A stretch of 64,000 bases of DNA, taken from assembly GCA_900551755.1 (NCBI GenBank), contig URXK01000001.1, positions 310,001 to 374,000 on the forward strand. Reading direction: 5' to 3'. The position numbers and the translations under genes were made by a program. Of the stretch, positions 24,696-32,538 are shown one piece after another (the stretch's first letter is position 1; the number at the start of each line of letters is the position of its first letter). The DNA comes from an uncultured Eubacterium sp. GTDB taxonomy: Bacteria > Bacillota > Clostridia > Lachnospirales > CAG-274. A model generated the notes under the pieces. That model was given only the letters and a program-made list of their open reading frames with translations. It ran no database searches and was not told the DNA's origin.

Positions 24696-27600
24696 ATGGA
24701 ATATTATGTTGGATTAGATATAGGTACAAATTCTGTTGGATGGGCAGTAACAGATTTGTTATACAATGTTTTAAAATTTAAAGGCAATGCTATGTGGGGA
24801 GTATATCTATTTGATGAGGCTAAGCAAGCTAATGATTGTAGAACATTTAGAAGTAACAGAAGGCGTTCTGACAGACGCAAGCAAAGAATTACAATATTAC
24901 AGGAATTGTTTGCACCTATAATAAATCGTGTAGATAAAGATTTTTATTTGAGATTATATGAAAGTAGGTTATATAGAGAGGATAAAAGCATAGATGAAGT
25001 TTATAATTTATTTAATGATAATAATTATACTGATATGGATTACCATAAGCAATATCCGACTATACATCATTTAATATGTGATTTAATGAAAGGTGAAAAA
25101 CAATTTGATGTAAGGCTTGTTTATTTAGCTTGTGCTTATATATTAAAACATAGAGGACATTTTCTTATTGAAGTGGATAAGGATAATATATCAGAGGTAA
25201 AGGATATTGAATATGTTTATGAAAAATTAATGGGGTGGTTCTATTCATTTGAATATAATACTCCTTTTGAATGTTCAGCACAGGATTTTGGCAGAATTTT
25301 AAAATGCAATAAAGGAATAAAGGCAAGAGAAAAGGCATTTAAGGATTTACTATTTGGTGGTAAAAAGCCTGATGATAGTGAATATCCTATTGATAGATTG
25401 GTTATGCTTAAACTTATATCAGGAGGAAAGGGTAAGCTTTCAGCTTTATTTAAAAATGAGAATTATGATGGAATTGATAATAATGAAATAGCTTTGAACA
25501 CAGGAGATTTTGACGAAAAGTTAAGTAGTTTAGCATCAGAGTTGAACGATGGAGATTTAGAGCTTATAGTTGCAATGAAAGGAATATATGATTGGTCATT
25601 ACTTTCAGATATTTTACAAGGCAAGGATAGTATATCAGAAGCAAAGATTGCTATTTACGAAACTCATAAAAAGGATTTAAAGCTATTAAAGTATATTATA
25701 AGTAAGTATAAACATAATGAATATAATAATGTTTTTAGGTCAATAAATGGTAAAATCAATAATTATACTAAATATTCTGGCAATGTTAAATCATCAGTTG
25801 AATATGATTATAGTGGATTTACAAAGGAAAGAGATAGAGATAACTTTTGTAAATATATTAAGAGTATAATAAAAGACATTGTACCTGGTGAGGAAGATAA
25901 GGAGAAATTTGAACTATTATTAACAAGGGTAGAAAATGGTGAGCTTTGTCCTAAACAGGTAAATACAGATAATAGAGTTATTCCTTATCAGCTTTACTAT
26001 ACTGAGCTTAAACAAATATTAAATAATGCAAGAAAGTACATACCAGAATTAAATAAAGAAGATGAATACGGTAGTGTTGTTGATAAAATATTGTCTATAA
26101 TGACATTTAAAATACCATATTATGTAGGACCTTTGGTGGATAATAGTAGGAGTAAATTTGCTTGGCTAGTTAGAAAGGCTGAGGGAAGAATATTACCGTG
26201 GAATTTTGATGATATGGTAGATAAGGATAAATGCGAAGATGAATTTATAAGAAGGATGACTTGTCAATGCACTTATTTAGCTGGTGAGGATGTTTTACCT
26301 AAGTATTCATTATTATATAGCAAATTTGTTGTTCTTAATGAAATAAATAACATAAAAATTAACGGTGAGAAAATTACTGTTTCTGTTAAGCAAGAAGTAT
26401 TTAATAATGTGTTTAAAAAGTATAAAAAGGTTAAAAGAAAGCATATAGAGAATTATCTTATTTCAAATGGGTATATGACAGCAGATGATAAACTGGAGGG
26501 AATTGATATACAAATTAATTCTTCTCTAAAGAGTTATCACGATTTTAGAAAATTAATTACAGATGGTGTTTTGACTGAATATGATGTAGAACATATTATT
26601 GAGAGAATTACATTTACTACAGATAAGGCTAGGTTAAAATTATGGCTTGAAAAAAATTACAATCTTAATAAAGATGACATTAAGTATGTTGCAGGATTAA
26701 ATTACAAGGATTTTGGTAGACTTTCAGGTAAATTTTTGACTGAAATATTAGATGTTGATGTAAATACTGGAGAGATACTTAGACCTAGCATTATCAATAT
26801 GTTATGGGAAACTAACAATAACTTAATGGAACTTTTGTCAGGTAATTATGGATATATGGATAAAATTAACAGTATTAATTCAGAATATTATTCAAATAAT
26901 CCTAAAACTGTTGGAAGTATGCTTGATGATATGTATATTTCAAACGCTGTTAAACGACCTATATTTAGAACATTAGATATAGTTAAAGAAATTTTGCATA
27001 TCAAGAATGAACCTCCTAAAAAGATATTCATAGAAATGGCAAGAGACAAGTCTACTGATAATAAAGGTAAGCGAACAAAATCAAGAAAGGATAGAATAAG
27101 AGAATACCTTAATAGCTTTGAAGATGGTGAGATTGGAGATATTAAGAGGCTATTGAAAGAGCTTGAATCTAAAAGTGACGACGAACTAAGAGGGGATAAA
27201 CTTTATCTTTATTTTATGCAGTTAGGTAGATGTATGTACTCAGGTACAGATATTGATATAAATAAACTTTCATCAAAGAGTTATGATATTGACCATATAT
27301 TTCCACAATGCAAGGTTAAAGATGATAGTATAGATAATAGAGTTCTTGTTTTATCTGAGCTTAATGGAAATAAGGGAGATGTTTATCCTATAGATAAATC
27401 AATACGAAATAAAATGCACAATCTATGGGAAGTCTTACATTCTAAGGGTATGATTAGTGATAAGAAATATTCAAGACTTATTAGAGATAGAAAATTCACA
27501 GATAATGAGCTTGCTGAATTTATAAACAGACAACTTGTTGAAACAAGACAATCAACAAAAGCTATTGCTTCTATATTAAAAGAGATGATGCCTGAAACAG

Positions 27601-28805
27601 AGATTGTTTATGTTAAAGCAGGGCTTGCTTCAGAATTTAGACACGATTTTGAAATGCTTAAATGCAGAGAGATAAATGACTATCATCACGCAAAAGACGC
27701 ATATCTTAATGTAGTGATGGGAAATGTTTATAATGTTAAGTTTACAAAAAATCCTTATAATTATATTAAAGAACTGAAAACGAAAGATGCTTATTCTATG
27801 AAACTTACATCACTTTTAAAGCATAATATATCAAGAAATGATGAAGTTGCTTGGTTGGGCGATGGAAAAACCTTGGCTCTTGTTAAAAAATATATGAATA
27901 AAAACAACATAAGATATGTAAGGTATTGTTATAGTAGAAAGGGTGAATTTTTTAATCAAAATGCAGAAAGGGCTTCAGCAGGGCTTGCTAGGATTAAAAA
28001 GGATTTGCCTACTGAAAAGTATGGAGGATATAATTCTACAAGTGCAACTTGCTTTGTTGTTTTAAAGTATATTACAGAAAAAAATAAAGGAATTGTTTTA
28101 ATGCCTTTAGAGTTAATGTATGCAAATAAATTTAAAACTGATGCTATTTTTGCCACAGATTATGCAAAAAGAATGTTGAATGATATAGTGTCATTAAAGA
28201 AAGGCGAATTTATTAAGCAAATAGAATTTCCATTAGGTAGAAGATTAATAAAAATCAATACTCTTATAGATATAGATGGTTTTAGAGTAAATATTTTACA
28301 AAAATCAAATAAAGGAAAAACTGTTGTTTTGGGATTAGGCTTATCATTAATAGTTGATAAGGAAAGTTACGATTATATCAAAAAAGTTTTTTCTGTTTAT
28401 AACAAATTAAAGTCAGGTACTATATCAAAAATATCTGAAGAAACTGAAAAAATAAATTCGGTTGAAAATTTAAAAATATATGATTTGATAACATTGAAGT
28501 TAAAAAATAAAATATATAGTGTTATGTTTTCAAAAATTGCAACTAAATTAGATAAAGGAAGAGAAACTTTCTGTAATCTTAGTCTTGATAAACAGACAGA
28601 AGTATTAGCAAATGTAATTAGTATTTTAAAATCTGGTAGGTCAATGGGATGTGACCTTAGACTTATTGGAGATGTAAAATCAGCAGCTGTTATTACCATT
28701 AATTCTGAATTGACAAAAATCAAAAATGTTAGTTCAATACGAATTATAGACCAGTCACCAACAGGGTTGTATGAAAAAATATCAGCCAATTTATTAGAGC
28801 TATGA
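24696..28805 (+). CDS. cas9: CRISPR-associated endonuclease Cas9, type II-A
   Basis: The 1369-residue RNA-guided nuclease cuts both strands of target DNA. RuvC-I is VGLDIGTNSVGWAV with catalytic Asp 8; the Arg-rich bridge helix follows (48-70, FRSNRRRSDRRKQR); RuvC-II is PPKKIFIEMARD with Glu 780; the HNH domain has YDIDHIFPQ with His 867; RuvC-III is YHHAKDAYLN with His 998 and Asp 1001. All catalytic residues are present. The C-terminal domain ends DQSPTGLYEKI, matching the QSITGLYE end of S. pyogenes Cas9, but the preceding strand lacks the Arg-x-Arg that reads NGG. The gene overlaps cas1 by four bases. A weak AGGTG serves as ribosome site. Confidence 0.98.
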   Translation: MEYYVGLDIGTNSVGWAVTDLLYNVLKFKGNAMWGVYLFDEAKQANDCRTFRSNRRRSDRRKQRITILQELFAPIINRVDKDFYLRLYESRLYREDKSIDEVYNLFNDNNYTDMDYHKQYPTIHHLICDLMKGEKQFDVRLVYLACAYILKHRGHFLIEVDKDNISEVKDIEYVYEKLMGWFYSFEYNTPFECSAQDFGRILKCNKGIKAREKAFKDLLFGGKKPDDSEYPIDRLVMLKLISGGKGKLSALFKNENYDGIDNNEIALNTGDFDEKLSSLASELNDGDLELIVAMKGIYDWSLLSDILQGKDSISEAKIAIYETHKKDLKLLKYIISKYKHNEYNNVFRSINGKINNYTKYSGNVKSSVEYDYSGFTKERDRDNFCKYIKSIIKDIVPGEEDKEKFELLLTRVENGELCPKQVNTDNRVIPYQLYYTELKQILNNARKYIPELNKEDEYGSVVDKILSIMTFKIPYYVGPLVDNSRSKFAWLVRKAEGRILPWNFDDMVDKDKCEDEFIRRMTCQCTYLAGEDVLPKYSLLYSKFVVLNEINNIKINGEKITVSVKQEVFNNVFKKYKKVKRKHIENYLISNGYMTADDKLEGIDIQINSSLKSYHDFRKLITDGVLTEYDVEHIIERITFTTDKARLKLWLEKNYNLNKDDIKYVAGLNYKDFGRLSGKFLTEILDVDVNTGEILRPSIINMLWETNNNLMELLSGNYGYMDKINSINSEYYSNNPKTVGSMLDDMYISNAVKRPIFRTLDIVKEILHIKNEPPKKIFIEMARDKSTDNKGKRTKSRKDRIREYLNSFEDGEIGDIKRLLKELESKSDDELRGDKLYLYFMQLGRCMYSGTDIDINKLSSKSYDIDHIFPQCKVKDDSIDNRVLVLSELNGNKGDVYPIDKSIRNKMHNLWEVLHSKGMISDKKYSRLIRDRKFTDNELAEFINRQLVETRQSTKAIASILKEMMPETEIVYVKAGLASEFRHDFEMLKCREINDYHHAKDAYLNVVMGNVYNVKFTKNPYNYIKELKTKDAYSMKLTSLLKHNISRNDEVAWLGDGKTLALVKKYMNKNNIRYVRYCYSRKGEFFNQNAERASAGLARIKKDLPTEKYGGYNSTSATCFVVLKYITEKNKGIVLMPLELMYANKFKTDAIFATDYAKRMLNDIVSLKKGEFIKQIEFPLGRRLIKINTLIDIDGFRVNILQKSNKGKTVVLGLGLSLIVDKESYDYIKKVFSVYNKLKSGTISKISEETEKINSVENLKIYDLITLKLKNKIYSVMFSKIATKLDKGRETFCNLSLDKQTEVLANVISILKSGRSMGCDLRLIGDVKSAAVITINSELTKIKNVSSIRIIDQSPTGLYEKISANLLEL

Positions 28806-29680
28806 GTTGGAGAACGGTTGTTATAAGTCATAGATGTAAGCTTGATTTTAAAATGGGAAATATGGTGGTTCGTTCAGATAAGATATGTAGAATACGCTTG
28901 GACGAAGTATCGGTAATTATAATAGAGGATACAGCTGTATCAATAACTGCATATTTGTTGAATGAAATATCAAAGAGAAAAATCAAGCTTATATTTTGTG
29001 ACGAATCAAGAAATCCTGCTTTTGAGTTAGTACCTCTATATGGCTCACACGATTGCTCGGCTCGTCTTAAAGCTCAACTACAATGGCGTAATGATATAAA
29101 AGTTGAAGTGTGGACTAGTATTGTGGCTGAAAAAATATCAAAGCAATCGGAGATGCTTTTAAAAATATCAAAAAACGAAGAAGCAAATATGTTGCAACAG
29201 TATATATCTGAATTAGAGCTTAATGACAGTACCAATAGAGAAGGACATAGTGCAAAGGTTTATTTTAATGCACTTTTTGGAAAAGATTTTTCACGAACAC
29301 AAGATATAGGAATAAATGCAGCATTAAACTATGGCTATAGTATTTTACTTAGTATAGTAAATAGAGAAATTGTTGCAAATGGTTACACTACTAAATTAGG
29401 GCTATTTCATAGTAATATGTTTAATTTTTTTAATTTTAGTTGTGATTTAATGGAACCGTTTAGAGTTGTTGTTGACCGTGTAGTATATGAGATGAAAGTT
29501 GGAATATTTGAAAAAGAAGAAAAACATCTTTTAATAACAAATTTATTGAATTATACATTAAATATAGATGGCAGGGAAGAGTATTTTCCTAATGCTATTA
29601 AGGTGTATTGTAAAGCAGTGTTGAAGGTGCTTAATAGCAATGATATTTCAAATATCAGATTTTATGAGTTTTTAGATTAA
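28802..29680 (+). CDS. cas1: CRISPR adaptation integrase Cas1
   Basis: Cas1, with Cas2, inserts new spacers at the leader end of the array. The 292-residue protein has the active-site residues Glu 147 (NREGHSAKVYF), His 203 (KLGLFHSNMFNF) and Glu 218 (CDLMEPFR). The N-terminal beta domain starts SWRTVVISHRCKLDFKMGNM, as in type II Cas1 proteins. It starts within the last codons of cas9 (ATGA overlap), so translation is coupled. Cas2 follows after seven bases. Confidence 0.97.
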   Translation: MSWRTVVISHRCKLDFKMGNMVVRSDKICRIRLDEVSVIIIEDTAVSITAYLLNEISKRKIKLIFCDESRNPAFELVPLYGSHDCSARLKAQLQWRNDIKVEVWTSIVAEKISKQSEMLLKISKNEEANMLQQYISELELNDSTNREGHSAKVYFNALFGKDFSRTQDIGINAALNYGYSILLSIVNREIVANGYTTKLGLFHSNMFNFFNFSCDLMEPFRVVVDRVVYEMKVGIFEKEEKHLLITNLLNYTLNIDGREEYFPNAIKVYCKAVLKVLNSNDISNIRFYEFLD

Positions 29681-29687
29681 AGGTATA

Positions 29688-30008
29688 ATGAGTTATAGGT
29701 TTATGAGAATTATTGTATTTTTTGACTTACCTACCATTGAGGAGGGAGATTTAAAGGAATATAGAAAATTTAGAAAACTACTATTGAATAAGGGCTTTAT
29801 TATGATGCAAGAATCAGTTTATACAAGAATGGCATTAAATAGAACCACAGCAGATTATGTATTATCTAATCTAAGAAAAAATAAGCCTCCTAAAGGGTTG
29901 GTTCAAATTTTGGTAGTGACAGAAAAGCAATTTCAAAGGATGGAGTTTTTAACTGGTGAGTTTGAAAGTGATATGATTGATAATGATGAAAGGATTATAT
30001 TTTTATGA
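29688..30008 (+). CDS. cas2: CRISPR adaptation protein Cas2
   Basis: The 106-residue protein forms the dimer that bridges two Cas1 dimers. MRIIVFFDLPTIEEGD contains the conserved first strand with Asp, followed by YRKFRKLLLNKGFIMMQESVY, as in type II-A Cas2. Its stop overlaps the csn2 start by four bases. The ribosome site (AAAGG) is weak. Confidence 0.96.
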   Translation: MSYRFMRIIVFFDLPTIEEGDLKEYRKFRKLLLNKGFIMMQESVYTRMALNRTTADYVLSNLRKNKPPKGLVQILVVTEKQFQRMEFLTGEFESDMIDNDERIIFL

Positions 30009-30673
30009 AGCTTGTGAAACAGGAATTTATGAAACCGTTACAAATTGAAAATGACAAAATTAATTTTTTGTGCATAGAAAATAAACAAGCGTTTTATGGT
30101 TTTATAAGTGATTTGTATGATTTAAGCACAGGTAAACAGAATGATATAATTTTATCTGATAATGACTCTCCAGTTAAATTTTCAAATTATGCTGATTTAT
30201 TAATGAATTTTATTCCCTTTGAATTAAATAATAAGAAGTTATTAACTAAGCTGTATGATAAATTATCCAAAGAGGCTGTTGATGCTAATATGTTGTCTGA
30301 AACACATAGCTTTGAAATTGTTTTTCAAAGCTATGTGCTAAAACTGTGCGAACAATTTGATTTTGAGCTTGAGTTTGATAATGATTTTGATGTTAAGGGA
30401 TTATTAAAAGCTATTAATTTAAGATTTTTGGATGAATATTCAACTCTTAGTGAAAAAATATTTGAATATATGATAAATATGAGGGAACTGTGTGGAATAA
30501 AAGTATTTATTTTTGTTGGAGTGTGTTCTTTGATTTCTGATGAAGAATTCAATCTATTTATTGACACTGTGATTAACCATAGAATTCCATTGCTTATTAT
30601 TGAAAATATTGATTGTTTATATGGAACTAAAATAAATAAAAGGGTTATAGATGAAGATTTTTGTGAGATATGA
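30005..30673 (+). CDS. csn2: Csn2, type II-A spacer acquisition protein
   Basis: Csn2 is a ring-shaped tetramer that holds free DNA ends and is required for spacer uptake in type II-A systems. The 222-residue chain matches the short Csn2 form: it starts MKLVKQEFMKPLQIENDKIN, has a central helical arm, and shows the KVFIFVGVCSLISDEEFNLF and RIPLLIIENID strands. No catalytic residues are expected. Its presence fixes the subtype as II-A. The array promoter begins right at its stop codon. Confidence 0.92.
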   Translation: MKLVKQEFMKPLQIENDKINFLCIENKQAFYGFISDLYDLSTGKQNDIILSDNDSPVKFSNYADLLMNFIPFELNNKKLLTKLYDKLSKEAVDANMLSETHSFEIVFQSYVLKLCEQFDFELEFDNDFDVKGLLKAINLRFLDEYSTLSEKIFEYMINMRELCGIKVFIFVGVCSLISDEEFNLFIDTVINHRIPLLIIENIDCLYGTKINKRVIDEDFCEI

Positions 30674-30702
30674 TTGAATTTTTTTCTAATATATATTATA
30701 AT
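30674..30702 (+). promoter_or_regulatory. Promoter of the CRISPR array
   Basis: TTGAAT (30674-30679), 17 bases, TATAAT (30697-30702), directly after the csn2 stop. Transcription would start near 30709, giving a leader of about 45 bases before the first repeat. Confidence 0.75.
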
Positions 30703-30746
30703 GTAAGTGCTACAAATAATATGGGTGGGTAATGCACTTTTCTCGA

Positions 30747-30753
30747 ATTTGAG
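30747..30753 (+). promoter_or_regulatory. Leader-anchoring sequence ATTTGAG
   Basis: The seven bases directly before repeat 1 read ATTTGAG. This is the leader end described as the spacer-integration anchor of some streptococcal type II-A arrays. New spacers should therefore enter here. Confidence 0.75.
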
Positions 30754-31644
30754 GTTTGAGAGTAATGTTATTTTGTAGTGTAGTAAAACTTCGCTTTAAG
30801 CATAGTAACCCATAGTCATGTTTGAGAGTAATGTTATTTTGTAGTGTAGTAAAACCCTTTTGTCTTAACTTTGTATGTACACTTGTTTGAGAGTAATGTT
30901 ATTTTGTAGTGTAGTAAAACTATATTTTTAATCTTATTTTGAATATTGCGGTTTGAGAGTAATGTTATTTTGTAGTGTAGTAAAACAAATTATCATTTCC
31001 TACACAATTTAAAACTGTTTGAGAGTAATGTTATTTTGTAGTGTAGTAAAACATTGAAGAAAAAAAGGTCGGGCTTAACGAGTTTGAGAGTAATGTTATT
31101 TTGTAGTGTAGTAAAACTCTACGAATCGTTGAACCATGTCGCTATATGTTTGAGAGTAATGTTATTTTGTAGTGTAGTAAAACCTGCATTTTTAACTTTA
31201 AAACAATAATGAGTTTGAGAGTAATGTTATTTTGTAGTGTAGTAAAACCATAGGGAGTTTGTATATTGTGCGTATATTGTTTGAGAGTAATGTTATTTTG
31301 TAGTGTAGTAAAACAACAATCACGCAAGTTGGTATTCCAGTTATGTTTGAGAGTAATGTTATTTTGTAGTGTAGTAAAACAAAAGAAACAAAAGAAATAG
31401 ATTTACAATAGTTTGAGAGTAATGTTATTTTGTAGTGTAGTAAAACAGGGTATGAATGGTGATTTAACAGTAAGTGGTTTGAGAGTAATGTTATTTTGTA
31501 GTGTAGTAAAACAAGTTTTATGTTACAACAATACTCGCTAGGGTTTGAGAGTAATGTTATTTTGTAGTGTAGTAAAACAGATATTATTTCTGACCTTTAA
31601 AAAGCTCCGTTTGAGAGTAATGTTATTTTGTAGTGTAGTAAAAT
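30754..31644 (+). CRISPR. CRISPR array, 14 repeats and 13 spacers
   Basis: The repeat is 36 bases, from GTTTGAGAGTAATG to GTGTAGTAAAAC. Repeats start at 30754, 30820, 30885, 30951, 31017, 31082, 31148, 31213, 31279, 31345, 31411, 31477, 31543 and 31609. The first 13 are identical; the last ends in T in place of C, marking the trailer end. Spacers are 29 or 30 bases (29 for spacers 2, 5 and 7). All spacers are different from one another. Orientation is fixed by promoter, leader anchor, degenerate last repeat and anti-repeat pairing. I found no obvious match of a spacer elsewhere in this window by eye. Confidence 0.99.
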
Positions 31645-31700
31645 AAATAGTGATAGTTGATTATTTATCAACTGATGTGATTTATAAAATGCAACTTTAG

Positions 31701-31729
31701 CGGTGTAGAATTATTTCTACACCGTTTTA
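31701..31729 (+). terminator. Terminator after the CRISPR array
   Basis: A perfect ten-pair stem CGGTGTAGAA/TTCTACACCG (31701-31724) followed by TTTTATTT. A smaller hairpin AGTTGAT/ATCAACT lies just upstream (31655-31673). Confidence 0.88.
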
Positions 31730-31860
31730 TTTATATAAATTAAAAAATTTTTTCTAATGTTTTTGTCTAAAATAGGCAGAAATAAATTTAATAAATTGCA
31801 AATAATAATATTGCAACAATGATTAATCATAGTTAATATTACGAAAGGAGGAAATAATTT

Positions 31861-32091
31861 ATGAATATGAAAGCCTTAGATTTTACAGCACTAACATTAG
31901 TTATTGTTGGTGCAATAAACTGGGGTCTAATTGGGTTTTTTAAGTTTGACCTTATTTCGACAATATTTGGAGGAGAAACATCAATAATAAGTAGAATAAT
32001 ATATGCCATAGTTGGACTTGCTGGTTTATATTCAATCACAACCTATGGTAAAATCAACAGCGACAATATGGTAATAGGCAATCAGCACTAG
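31861..32091 (+). CDS. DUF378 small membrane protein
   Basis: The 76-residue protein has two membrane segments. The family signature is clear: ALDFTALTLVIVGAINWGLIG and, in the second half, YAIVGLAGLYSI. DUF378 (YuzA-like) has no assigned role. The AAAGGAGG lies 8 bases before the ATG. The gene stands alone between the array terminator and its own. Confidence 0.9.
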   Translation: MNMKALDFTALTLVIVGAINWGLIGFFKFDLISTIFGGETSIISRIIYAIVGLAGLYSITTYGKINSDNMVIGNQH

Positions 32092-32104
32092 AGCAAATGA
32101 AAAA

Positions 32105-32149
32105 GCCGGGGTGAAATAGAAAACTATTTTGCTTCGGTAAATTTTTTTG
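32105..32149 (+). terminator. Terminator of the DUF378 gene
   Basis: A stem of about 15 pairs with several G-T wobbles (GCCGGGGTGAAATAG with CTATTTTGCTTCGGT) followed by seven T. Confidence 0.75.
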
Positions 32150-32284
32150 TAATAATATACTTAAAGTTGCACAAAATAGGCAATATTTACAATAAATCCG
32201 GCTATATTTAGTCTATATTTGATATAGATTATAATTAATAAATGGTTTTGTTGTTAAAACTGCTAAAAAAATTGGAAAAAAACC

Positions 32285-32314
32285 TTTACATTAACTAATA
32301 AAATGTGCTATAAT
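32285..32314 (+). promoter_or_regulatory. Promoter of the sugar ABC operon
   Basis: TTTACA (32285-32290), 18 bases, TATAAT (32309-32314). Confidence 0.7.
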
Positions 32315-32320
32315 GTGTTT

Positions 32321-32538
32321 AGAAAGATTAATAATATAGTTTGCCTGTGGTGTCAGAGTACTTTGTTTGGTAATTATTACAATAGGCAAGGGGTAGATTG
32401 GTGGTTTTCTGGAAAAAATTAAAGAAAGTTACAGTCTATTGTGTGCATATTGACCAAAAGTTAGTATTCTGATTTTTTTGTTTTTATTGTTGCAGATTAA
32501 GCTATATAAATTAACATACAATAAAAAGGAGGATTTCC
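32321..32538 (+). other. Long untranslated leader of the sugar ABC operon
   Basis: About 218 bases separate the promoter from the binding-protein gene, with no open frame. TTGCCT (32341-32346) can pair with AGGCAA (32384-32389) around a large loop. A T-rich stretch (TTTTTTTG near 32475) lies downstream but without a strong stem directly before it. I do not recognise a known riboswitch. Together with 32150-32284, which is AT-rich and holds only the promoter, this is the content of the 447-base gap. Confidence 0.4.

Noticed and set aside
31142..31327. Minus-strand open frame of 61 codons inside the CRISPR array
   Set aside because: It is made of repeat and spacer sequence and its period reflects the repeat; no ribosome site.
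30790..31608. Self-targeting spacers against genes of this window
   Set aside because: I compared spacers by eye with nearby genes and saw no convincing match; a computed search would be needed to exclude it.
32321..32538. Known riboswitch in the sugar operon leader
   Set aside because: No conserved core of any riboswitch class I know is visible; only a weak long-range stem.
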